Shown piece by piece: positions 40,970 through 49,234 of a stretch of DNA of 64,000 nt (positions within the stretch are counted from its first letter, which is position 1; every line of letters starts with the position of its first letter). The stretch covers positions 310,001 to 374,000 of the forward strand of contig NZ_CP013444.1 of NCBI RefSeq assembly GCF_001718835.1, written 5' to 3'. A model generated the notes under the pieces. It saw nothing but the letters and a program-made list of their open reading frames with translations, had not been told where the DNA came from and did no database searches. This DNA comes from Burkholderia cepacia (GTDB lineage: Bacteria; Pseudomonadota; Gammaproteobacteria; Burkholderiales; Burkholderiaceae). Made by a program: the position numbers and the translations under genes.

Positions 40970-42144
40970 CGCGACACCGCCGTCGTCATGGGAATAACAA
41001 TGGAGTACGACGCGCCTGCGGTGTGGCTCAGTTCTCTCTGGTCTTCAAGCCAATGCGTTGGCTCGAATGCGCCGGCGGGTGTGTTCGAAAAATCCTGGAC
41101 GAGGCAAATCCGTCCCGTGCGGAGTCGAAGATATGCGTTCAACTCGCTCAGCGTCTTGAGTACGTAGGTAAGCCCACCACCGCTCGCATTCGTGCCCTTC
41201 GTTGTCGCGTGCAGAGCGAAACAACGCTTAACGATGTCGACCTCTTCGTCAATGGAAAGAGCTCCTGTAGGCGGCGCACCGTATCGTGACATCCAGCGAC
41301 GGACGAGACCGGGCCCGGTGTCGAGCACCGTCAACTCTAAAAACGACGTGCGTTGGAGAGGGGAATCCCCGCCGGGCGCCGCCGCGGCGTGAGCCGCAGA
41401 ATGCTCTGCGAGGTATTCGCTAAATACCGCGTCGTCGGAGACCACCTGCTCGTATTGAGCATCTCGGTCATAGGAAATGAACTTTGCCATGAGTGCCCGT
41501 ACGTTTCTGACATACGGCTTCCCGTCCTCGTCGACGGTGGCGTGCTCATCGGTGTTCTTGAAGAGCTCGTATATCAACGTCCCAATCGAGGTATTGGCTT
41601 CCTCGGAAACCTTCCATTCCGCCGCGGGCGCGATTGCAGTGATTATCTTCGAGGTGAGCCAAACGAAATCCGCTCGCGAGCGCAGCGCGCCGGGCTGCGG
41701 CCGGTTATAGAACGGAAGGAGATATTCGTTCTTCGCCCGTGCAAAGCAACAGAGGAAGACCCCTCTACCGCGCATCGTGTCGCGGAACTGACTCTCCTGC
41801 ATGGCCTGGATTCTGCCGACACCAAACGACAGTGCCTCCCGTGTCGATAACGGGTCTTCACGTCCCGGCACTTCGACTGAGCCGGCGAAATATGTGGATA
41901 CCAGCCCGTGAGGCTCTTGCGCCAGGGCCTCCATCGGATTGCTGTCAACGTGTCCGTACAGTCGAAGCGCGGAATTCGCCTGAAGGCGCGACCACGTCGC
42001 GACATACTGCATCAACGCCGATGGGACGCCAACAGCACCGCCATACCGAAGGGAGAGTGGAATCCGCAAAATCGAATCGCGGACCGCTTCATCGTACGCG
42101 GCTTCAATCTCGCGGAGGCTGACGGTCTGCTGGAACGAAATCAT
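40966..42144 (-). CDS. GHKL (histidine-kinase-like) ATPase domain protein
   Basis: A 392-residue protein with a C-terminal GHKL ATP-binding domain: N box LIYELFKNTDEHA (~190-201), G1 box VLDTGPGLV (~273-281) and G2 box SGGGLTYVLKTL (~321-332). No phospho-acceptor His region or receiver is seen, so it is not a standard sensor kinase. The N-terminal ~180 residues are unrecognised. It leads a two-gene operon with the PRTase-like gene. Such ATPases paired with large partners occur in defence loci, but this exact pair is not one I can name. Confidence 0.75.
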   Translation of the reverse strand: MISFQQTVSLREIEAAYDEAVRDSILRIPLSLRYGGAVGVPSALMQYVATWSRLQANSALRLYGHVDSNPMEALAQEPHGLVSTYFAGSVEVPGREDPLSTREALSFGVGRIQAMQESQFRDTMRGRGVFLCCFARAKNEYLLPFYNRPQPGALRSRADFVWLTSKIITAIAPAAEWKVSEEANTSIGTLIYELFKNTDEHATVDEDGKPYVRNVRALMAKFISYDRDAQYEQVVSDDAVFSEYLAEHSAAHAAAAPGGDSPLQRTSFLELTVLDTGPGLVRRWMSRYGAPPTGALSIDEEVDIVKRCFALHATTKGTNASGGGLTYVLKTLSELNAYLRLRTGRICLVQDFSNTPAGAFEPTHWLEDQRELSHTAGASYSIVIPMTTAVSR

Positions 42145-42561
42145 AGAGAAAATGTAGAACGCTCAGGGTTCAGGGTGCTGACAGCCGTCTGCAGGTAGCC
42201 GAATGTAGCCTTCGCCGCCAGTTCGATGACACGAGCATAGCCAACTTAGGAAGGCGGTAGAACGGGCATGGCCGTTGAGAGCATGTCTTTTCGGCTCCCT
42301 CGGGTCGGTCAGCGAAACGCCATTCTAGCCTTCGCTTCAACCGGTTGCCTACCGAGGGCCGGCGAGGCGATGCGGGTGCATTTCCAGACCCGTTTGCGGG
42401 CTTCCGGTAGTGCGCGAACCCCAGCGCCCCGTCGGTCGGCGCGAGGCACCTGGCGCCCGACCACAGGTTGGACGGCTGTGCCGTCAGGTCTCCACTGTGG
42501 ATTCCGCGACCGTCGGTCTCGTCCAAGTCACGGCGAACGACAGCATCCGTACGCCTAGTAA
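42145..42561 (-). other. Gap between TcmP and the GHKL operon
   Basis: About 417 bp. No gene is supported. It should contain the promoter of the leftward GHKL/PRTase operon; base composition is GC-rich and no clear promoter can be assigned. Confidence 0.4.
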
Positions 42562-43401
42562 TCACATTCCAGGCAGCGATTGCTGGCGCGATGTCGGCAA
42601 CGCGGCGTCATTCCAAAGCTTCGTAGCGAGCGGATGACGGGCAAGATGGATGAGGCGATATAGCGGCCCCTTGTTCATGTTGACGAATAGCGGCTTGGAC
42701 TGGGCAACCTGCATCTTAGTCAGGTCCGTGACGAGCGATTCCCAATACTCAAGATACACACTGACTTGTTCGCGCTTGGGAACCTCCTTCAGCCGCAAAT
42801 TGTTGCGCCACCCCGGCGCGGCCGCATCCAATCTTGAGGTGGCCAGATTGAAGTCGACACCGATGTTTCGCTGAACGTCCATTACGCTGAAGTGAATCAG
42901 GAGGTCGATGTTCGGCCGAGCGGCAAGCTTGCGGATAATCTCGAAGTCCAAGTGCTCGATGTTGAATGGGTCGAGGAAGGCGAAATGTAATCCCCTCGGA
43001 AGCGTCTCGAGCACCCAGTCAACGGTCTTGGATGCGGTGCCCACGCATGCCTGCACTTTGGCGCCTGCGGCGCGAAGTCGCGAGCTACAAGCCTCCACGC
43101 TTTCAGCATCGGCATCGGCGATGTATATCTCGTTGAACGGCGCTCCACCGCGTTCCGACATACGCCAGGCAGACAGCACGCCGCCATCAGAGATAACCCC
43201 CGATTCACGGTTCATGACTCGTCCTGGCCCCGAAAAAAGGTCGATAAACGAGGCATATGGCCATTTTGCGCGAGCTTTTCGGGCTGCGTCGACATAACGG
43301 GACAGCGCCACATGTTTGTCTTCCGACCAAGGACCAACCTTCATGACCGGCAGACCATCAGCCGGGTCGATGACAATCTCGTCGTCATTTTTTTTGGCCA
43401 C
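42562..43401 (-). CDS. tcmP: Three-Cys-motif partner protein TcmP, copy 1
   Basis: A 279-residue protein with a GTG start. GPWSEDKHVALSRYVDAARKA, then SFIDLFSGPGR, LHFAFLDPFNIEHLDFEII and a C-terminal HPLATKLWNDAA are the TcmP family pattern. The DLFSGPG and DPFN elements resemble methyltransferase SAM and catalytic motifs, so it is probably a methyltransferase-fold protein. TcmP genes are known to occur with a gene for a protein with a CxxxxxxCxxC motif (Gp37/Gp68/DUF5131), present here at 44.8 kb. It is divergent from a second TcmP. Confidence 0.85.
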   Translation of the reverse strand: MAKKNDDEIVIDPADGLPVMKVGPWSEDKHVALSRYVDAARKARAKWPYASFIDLFSGPGRVMNRESGVISDGGVLSAWRMSERGGAPFNEIYIADADAESVEACSSRLRAAGAKVQACVGTASKTVDWVLETLPRGLHFAFLDPFNIEHLDFEIIRKLAARPNIDLLIHFSVMDVQRNIGVDFNLATSRLDAAAPGWRNNLRLKEVPKREQVSVYLEYWESLVTDLTKMQVAQSKPLFVNMNKGPLYRLIHLARHPLATKLWNDAALPTSRQQSLPGM

Positions 43402-43520
43402 GCTTGTGTCCCGTATTTTGAGGGCTCAATGGGGATGTCAAATAGTATGCCGCTATTTCGAAATATCTACCAAAACCTGATAATCTTTCGAGAGACCAAG
43501 AGCCCCGCATTACACCAAGA

Positions 43521-44786
43521 ATGGCAAAGACAGAAGACAAGTATTTCTGGCAGGTCGGGCATCCTCCGCCGATTCTTGACCAGCACAGCGCTGTTAAGCA
43601 TTCGATTGTCGAAGAGTATGTTCAGCAATACATCGAAACCCTGATGAGTTTGCCGACCATGCCCAAACTGACTTTGACGTTGGTCGACGGGTTTGCCGGC
43701 GGTGGGGAATACCTCAACGCGCAGGCCAAATCAGTTGATGGCACGCCTCTGCTTATGATGCGGGCGGCGCACCTGGCGAGAGCCGCCCTCAATGTCGGTC
43801 GGCGCACGCTGCGCGAAGTGGACACTGAGTTTTTCTTCGTGGAAAAAAAGCGGGAATCTGCGGAGTATCTGTGTCAGCACTTGGAAAGGCGGCGAGCGGA
43901 GGGTGCCATTGCGCAACGGGACTTCGAGCGGTCGAAAGTGCTGAACGGTGGATTTCTCGACGAGCTGCCGAGAATCGTCGAGCGCATCAAAGCACGCCGA
44001 GGCGGAGGCCGGGCGATTTTTCTGCTCGACCAGTACAGCTACAACGCCGTACCGATGGACAAGCTTCGGTGGCTGATGACCGAGCTGCCGAACGCAGAAG
44101 TCATCATGACTTTCAACGTCGACTCGCTCCTCACCTACATCAGCGACAGAGAGGCAAATCGAAAGGCCGTTCGCAGTATTGGCATTGAGCGGTACATCCC
44201 TTGGGAGCAACTGGGGCAAATCAAGGCGGAGTCTGGACGAGCGGCGCTCCAACGTTACGTTGCGCATGGCATCAAAGCTGAAACAGGCGCGCCGTACATG
44301 ACGCTGTTCTTCGTTCGGCCAGACTCGGCAAATCCGTGGAGCTATTGGCTAGTGCATTTGTCGCAGCAGTACAAAGCCCACGACGTGATGAAGTCGCTGC
44401 ACTGGGCGCACTCGAGCGAGTTCGGACACGAGCTCGAGCCGGGACTCTTCATGCTTGGCTACGACCCGAAACGGGACGAGCAATATACCGGTCAGTCTAT
44501 CCTCTTCGATGCTGGTGGGGCAGAGCTCTGCATCGAGACATTGAAGGAAGACCTCGGCCGCGTTCTGTCAGGCCGGCAGCAGCCGCTCACTGTTCGGCAA
44601 CTGCTCACCGACCACATTTCCAACACTATCGCAGACGAAACTCGGCTGCAAATGGTTATCCGTGGCTTGCACGCCTCAGGGAGTATTGTGGTGTCGAATA
44701 AAGACGACAGAGTGCGGCGGCCGTCAAAGCACTACAAACCCTCCGACATCATCGAATACTCGCCGCAGCGAAATTTCTTCACGTAA
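43521..44786 (+). CDS. Three-Cys-motif partner protein TcmP, copy 2
   Basis: A 421-residue TcmP relative: LDQHSAVKHSIVEEYVQQYI at the N-terminus, LTLVDGFAGGGEY (methyltransferase-like glycine loop), FLLDQYSYNAVPM and a longer C-terminal region with LHWAHSSEFGHEL. The C-terminal ~120 residues (VRQLLTDHISNTIADETRLQ ... RRPSKHYKP) look like a winged helix, which copy 1 lacks. It overlaps the DUF5131 gene by 8 bp in convergent orientation. The two TcmPs share a 119-bp divergent AT-rich promoter region. Confidence 0.82.
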   Translation: MAKTEDKYFWQVGHPPPILDQHSAVKHSIVEEYVQQYIETLMSLPTMPKLTLTLVDGFAGGGEYLNAQAKSVDGTPLLMMRAAHLARAALNVGRRTLREVDTEFFFVEKKRESAEYLCQHLERRRAEGAIAQRDFERSKVLNGGFLDELPRIVERIKARRGGGRAIFLLDQYSYNAVPMDKLRWLMTELPNAEVIMTFNVDSLLTYISDREANRKAVRSIGIERYIPWEQLGQIKAESGRAALQRYVAHGIKAETGAPYMTLFFVRPDSANPWSYWLVHLSQQYKAHDVMKSLHWAHSSEFGHELEPGLFMLGYDPKRDEQYTGQSILFDAGGAELCIETLKEDLGRVLSGRQQPLTVRQLLTDHISNTIADETRLQMVIRGLHASGSIVVSNKDDRVRRPSKHYKPSDIIEYSPQRNFFT

Positions 44787-45528
44787 GCCGCACGCGGTCG
44801 GGCATATCGTCCCAGGTGCGTCCTTCGAGGAGCCGCCCATTTGCGCCCTTGGAGCGACGTACGCCATCGCTGCCCCATGTACCCCACTGCTTAAAGAAGA
44901 ACTTCACGCCTTGCTCCTCGCACTGGACCTTTACGTTCTGCACCCACTCTTCGAGCATCGGGCGCGCCTTCGCACCGGATTCCCCGCCGACAATGACCCA
45001 GTCGATGTTCTCGAGATTCAGTGTTCCGAGGTCCTCGAGCAGCGGCTCGACGGACAAAAAGCGCACACCGCCTTGCACCGCGCGCAGCTCATCGATGCGA
45101 GGTACCCCATACCGACGGTCCTCCACGGTCACACCGAGCCAGGCGTTTGCCGGAATATCACGACGGCTGCAGTAGCTCGCGAGGCGCTCAGCGCGCTTCG
45201 TGAGAATTTGGAACGTGTGCTGAGGGCACGCGCGAATCGCATCGAATACCTGCGTGATGTAGGCATCAGGAACCGAGCGGTGGAACAAGTCGGACATCGA
45301 ATTGACGAAATACACTGTCGGACTCTTGCGCTTTAACGGCTCGTCCAAGCGATTCGGCAGAATGGTCAGTTTGAAGCCGTTCTCATAGCCCGGGGTGCCC
45401 ATGGCGTGCAGACGCCTCGCCATGCCTTCGGCGTAGCAGTTCTTGCAGCCCTTGGAGATTTTCGTACAACCCACGGTTGGGTTCCACGTGCGCTCCGTCC
45501 ACTCAATCTTGCTTTGCCCACCGCTCAT
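44779..45528 (-). CDS. DUF5131 (phage Gp37/Gp68-like) three-Cys-motif protein
   Basis: A 249-residue protein with the motif GCTKISKGCKNCYAE (Cys21, Cys28, Cys31), like the FeS-binding CxxxxxxCxxC of radical-SAM-type members of this family, and conserved segments IEWTERTWNPTVG, VYFVNSMSDLFH, TKRAERL, LGVTVEDRRYGVPRIDELR and DWVIVGGESGAKARPM. ATG at 45528 with GAGAGGT upstream. Family members occur in phages and in defence-like islands with TcmP; the reaction is unknown. A LexA-type box sits 166 bp upstream, hinting at SOS control. Confidence 0.88.
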   Translation of the reverse strand: MSGGQSKIEWTERTWNPTVGCTKISKGCKNCYAEGMARRLHAMGTPGYENGFKLTILPNRLDEPLKRKSPTVYFVNSMSDLFHRSVPDAYITQVFDAIRACPQHTFQILTKRAERLASYCSRRDIPANAWLGVTVEDRRYGVPRIDELRAVQGGVRFLSVEPLLEDLGTLNLENIDWVIVGGESGAKARPMLEEWVQNVKVQCEEQGVKFFFKQWGTWGSDGVRRSKGANGRLLEGRTWDDMPDRVRLT

Positions 45529-46417
45529 TGTTCGACCTCTCAATTAGGTTGCGATTTTATCGGGCTTCCAGCGGCTACTACGAAATAGCCACACTTTCGT
45601 CATGTGGTCGCGGTTTTCTCGATGCTGATATGCGACAAACGAGAGAAAGGACCAAGCATCTCCGTCAAGGGCTTCAGAAGTATAGAGATGAAACTGTATA
45701 TTTATACAGTAAATAGATAAATATGATGATGAATGAAAGTGAATAGGCGAACGCTATGCGCTGGATTGGCGCGGGTAGCCGGGGGAATGAGTGTGTGGTG
45801 ATGGGAACTTGGGGGCTGTGGCGCCGTGGTCGCAAAATAGCCGCCCATGTATCACTGGATATGCCCTGGCGATGTTTGAGCCTTCACGAAGGAGCGAATT
45901 ATTTCGGCCCCCTCGACGGCGGAGACAATCGAGGTAGCCACCGTCGTCGCGTATGGCCTCGAGTACGCCGGATGCCCGAATTGAGATTTGGCCATCCCTT
46001 CAACTCTGTCACGTCGCTTACGCTCTCTCCTCGAGAATTCTCAGCGGTGCGCAATCACCAATAACGTATGTCGGCCGAGACGCAAGCGCCGCAAGGCACG
46101 CCTCTAACTCGCTCTCGTTCCGTAGCACGAGGTGAAGAACACTGTCGCAGTGGCTTTCAGCGACTCGACAGTAACGAGATGGACCGAATTGTCGGCGCGC
46201 AAAGTGACTACTTGTGGATGGGCGATGTCCAGAATATCGCAAATATGTAAGCAATTTCGGGATTGCATGCTGGTTGTTTCGTTATTGTCGTGAATGGCGG
46301 CGCATTGAACTTGTGCCGGCAATCTCGGTTGTTTTTCCTCCATTTTTATTGTCCGAATAGGGGTTTCCCCGTATGATTTTGCTCGGCCGCGAGAGAGGCC
46401 GGCACAAGGAAAAGCAA
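45529..46417. other. Intergenic region between DUF5131 and vgrG
   Basis: About 890 bp. It holds the LexA-type box at 45694 and several short open frames in both directions without conserved motifs. A minus-strand stretch near 46.02-46.34 kb reads as protein-like in two frames (HLVTVESLKATAT and ELEACLAALASRP), perhaps a decayed gene. The last ~45 bp before vgrG contain an AAGGA site. Confidence 0.4.
45694..45709. promoter_or_regulatory. LexA-type SOS box
   Basis: CTGTATATTTATACAG fits the CTGT-N8-ACAG consensus of beta/gammaproteobacterial LexA boxes, with AT-rich centre and flanks (AAA before, TAAAT after). It is upstream of the leftward DUF5131 gene (166 bp from its start). A rightward target could be only the tiny or unannotated frames before vgrG. 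Confidence 0.65.
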
Positions 46418-49234
46418 ATGGGAGCGCAGGACCTTATCGCATTAATGAAATCAGGGTTACTCCAGTCCGACCGTCTAGTGAAACTGGACACTCCAGCTGG
46501 GCCGGACGTGCTGCTGCCGCATATCGTCGTCGGCGTTGCCCGGCTGGGGGGCAATTTCGAGTATGCAGTCGATGTGGTCTCGCTGCACGATTCGCTCGAA
46601 CTGAAGTCGCTTATTGCACAACCGGTCACACTCTGGATTCAGCAGGCCGACAAGACATACCGGCCGCGACATGGCTACGTGCATACCGCACGACGCTTGG
46701 GTGCGGACGGACAGCTGACGAGTATGCAGCTGATTTTCTCATCCTGGTTGCATTTCCTGAAGTTCCGCAAGGACGCTCGAATATTCCAGGACCAGTCGGC
46801 CGAAGCCATTCTCGAAACAGTGTTTCAAGGACATCCGCAGGCGGTCGGGGCGTATCGATTCGAGGTGCGCACGCCGTCGCCCGCGCGCTCGTTCTGCGTC
46901 CAGTACGAGGACGATTGGAACTTCGTGCACCGGCTGCTGGAAGCGGAGGGCTGGTTTTATCATTTCGAGCACGCAGAGGACGGCAAGTCGCACACCCTCG
47001 TCATCACGGACGACCTGTATTCGCTCAAGCCGCTCGAGCCTGAGCGCGTTCAGTTTTACCGTGCCGGCGTCACTCGAGCGCCAGATACGCTCGTGCATTG
47101 GGCAGGCGCGCGCACCCTGCAGAGCACCTCGTACTCGACCCGTACATTCGACTACAAGCATCCCGAGGCACGAAAGGAGAAGTCCTATCCTACCGTCGAG
47201 AACCAGGGCGACCTGCCGCAGCAGGCCGAGGTCTACGAGTACACCGGGCCGTACACGTACCTGGAGGAGGACCGCGGTAACCGGCTGACCAAGCTCAGGC
47301 TCGAGGAATGGGAGTCGCGTGCGAAGCGATTCTACGGCGTGGGCAGTCTGCCCGGCATTGACGTGGGGCGTTGGTTCACCCTCTTCGACCATCCTGAGCA
47401 CGACCGGGACGCTGTAGAGGACCGCAAGTTCGCGGTCGTCGAGGCAACCTGGTACATCCGCAACAATCTGCCGGTGGGCGGAAGTCGCCCCTATCCGCAT
47501 AGCCTGGATGCGCGTCTTGCTGAGGTTCACGATGTTCATGAGGCGGCGGCGTCGGCATTCGCCGTCAAGGACGCATTGGGCAGCGAGGGCTTCTTCCTCG
47601 TGGAAGTGGAAGCCCAGCGCCGGAAGGTGCCGTTTCGCAGCCCGTTCGACCACAAGAAGCCTGTCATGCACCTGCAGACGGCGACCGTCGTTGGCCCAGA
47701 GAACGAGGAGGTCTACACCGACTCGCTGAACCGCATCCTCGTTCGCATGCACTGGGACCGACGCGACGGTGTTGGAGCAACGTGCTGGGTCCGGGTCGCC
47801 TATTCCGACACAGGCGGCGGCTACGGCAGCGTGCATGTACCGCGCGTCGGGGAAGAAGTTACCATCGACTGGGTCGGTGGTGATTGCGACCGACCGTTGG
47901 CAACTGGGCGCGTATACAACGGGGCGACGCAGCCTCGCTGGCACTCGAACGGCATCCTCTCGGGTTTCAGTTCGAAGGAGTACGGCGGAGGGGGCTACAA
48001 CCAGCTCGTGATGGATGACGCGACGGGCCAGAACCGTCTGCAGCTTTTCTCGTCGCAAGGCAGCTCGATGCTGCACCTCGGGTACCTGATTGCCCAGAAC
48101 GGCAACGTCCGCGGCAACTACCTGGGCAGCGGTTTCGACCTACGTACCGATGCATATGGCGCGATTCGCGCCAACCGCGGGCTATTCATCACGACGCACC
48201 CTGGTTCCGGCGCGGCGACTCAGCAGCTCGAGGTCCGGCAGGCTCAGCAGCAACTCGCCGGCGCCCACAATCTCCTTGAATCGTTGTCCGACGCCAGCAC
48301 AATCCACCAGGCAGAGAGTCTGAAGCCCGGCCAGGATGCCCTGAAGGTATTCTCGGACGCTACGACCGACAACGTCGAACATCAGTCGTCGGGCGGCCGT
48401 ACGGCTGGCGGTGGAAAGGGGGCGGCAAACGCCTTCAAGCTCCCGGTACTGCTGGCCGCGAGCCCGGCCGGCATCGCCCTGTCGTCGCAGCAGACTGTGC
48501 ACGTCAGCGCGGACGAACAGGTCACCTTGGTCAGCGGCCAGAGCACGCACCTTGCAGCCGGAAAGTCGTTGCTCGCGAGTGTGGCGGAGCGTATCAGTCT
48601 GTTCGTCCAGAATGCTGGAATGAAGCTCTTTGCGGCAATGGGAAAGGTGGAAATCCAAGCGCAGTCGAACAATATCGAGCTGACCGCGCAGAAGACCGTG
48701 AAGGTCCTGTCGACCACCGAGAAGGTGGAGGTCGCGGCTAGCCAGGGAATCCTGCTGACATCGGGTGGTGCCTACATTCGAATCCAGGGCGGCAACATCG
48801 AGATTCACGCTCCGGGCAAGATAGACATCAAGGGCGCGCAGCATGCCTTCAACGGACCGACGAGCGGTACGTACGACTTGCCCGCACTGCCCAAAGGTGA
48901 CCTGCACAGCAAGCTGGAGCTGAACCTCACGGACGACAACCTGAAGGCGGTCCCCAACGCACCGTACAAGGTCGTGTTCGAGAACGGCACGACGATGGCA
49001 GGCAAGCTGGACGGTAACGGCCACGCTGTCCTTCGCGATGTGCCGGACGGTGCCGCCAAGGTCTTCTTTGGGGAAGATGCGCGGCCGTTCAATCCACAGT
49101 CTGTACCTGCCGCAAAGGAGCTTGCTCAGTCTGACATCCTCAAGGAACTGCATGCCGGCGGACACGAAGGCATTACGGACGAAAACCTCTACAGCCTGTT
49201 CAATAAATTTTCTGGCCGGCCGGACGTGAAATGA
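46418..49234 (+). CDS. vgrG: Type VI secretion system spike protein VgrG
   Basis: A 938-residue VgrG: Gp27-like N-terminus (LHFLKFRKDARIFQDQSAEA, FCVQYEDDWNFVHRLLEAEGWFYHF), Gp5-like OB domain (VRMHWDRRDGVGATCWVRVA, VHVPRVGEEVTIDWVGGDCDRP), then a DUF2345 beta-helix (HVSADEQVTLVSGQSTHLAAG, TSGGAYIRIQGGNIEIHAPGKI) and a C-terminal extension (~820-938) that probably docks the effector. ATG at 46418 has an AAGGA site; an upstream in-frame ATG at 46373 is less likely. It overlaps the effector gene by 4 bp. No T6SS structural genes are nearby, so it is an orphan vgrG module depending on a chromosomal T6SS. Confidence 0.93.
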   Translation: MGAQDLIALMKSGLLQSDRLVKLDTPAGPDVLLPHIVVGVARLGGNFEYAVDVVSLHDSLELKSLIAQPVTLWIQQADKTYRPRHGYVHTARRLGADGQLTSMQLIFSSWLHFLKFRKDARIFQDQSAEAILETVFQGHPQAVGAYRFEVRTPSPARSFCVQYEDDWNFVHRLLEAEGWFYHFEHAEDGKSHTLVITDDLYSLKPLEPERVQFYRAGVTRAPDTLVHWAGARTLQSTSYSTRTFDYKHPEARKEKSYPTVENQGDLPQQAEVYEYTGPYTYLEEDRGNRLTKLRLEEWESRAKRFYGVGSLPGIDVGRWFTLFDHPEHDRDAVEDRKFAVVEATWYIRNNLPVGGSRPYPHSLDARLAEVHDVHEAAASAFAVKDALGSEGFFLVEVEAQRRKVPFRSPFDHKKPVMHLQTATVVGPENEEVYTDSLNRILVRMHWDRRDGVGATCWVRVAYSDTGGGYGSVHVPRVGEEVTIDWVGGDCDRPLATGRVYNGATQPRWHSNGILSGFSSKEYGGGGYNQLVMDDATGQNRLQLFSSQGSSMLHLGYLIAQNGNVRGNYLGSGFDLRTDAYGAIRANRGLFITTHPGSGAATQQLEVRQAQQQLAGAHNLLESLSDASTIHQAESLKPGQDALKVFSDATTDNVEHQSSGGRTAGGGKGAANAFKLPVLLAASPAGIALSSQQTVHVSADEQVTLVSGQSTHLAAGKSLLASVAERISLFVQNAGMKLFAAMGKVEIQAQSNNIELTAQKTVKVLSTTEKVEVAASQGILLTSGGAYIRIQGGNIEIHAPGKIDIKGAQHAFNGPTSGTYDLPALPKGDLHSKLELNLTDDNLKAVPNAPYKVVFENGTTMAGKLDGNGHAVLRDVPDGAAKVFFGEDARPFNPQSVPAAKELAQSDILKELHAGGHEGITDENLYSLFNKFSGRPDVK

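Noticed and set aside
46018..46343. Protein-like reading in two minus-strand frames before vgrG
   Set aside because: The frames cannot be joined confidently and no homologous motif is recognised; noted only in the gap entry.
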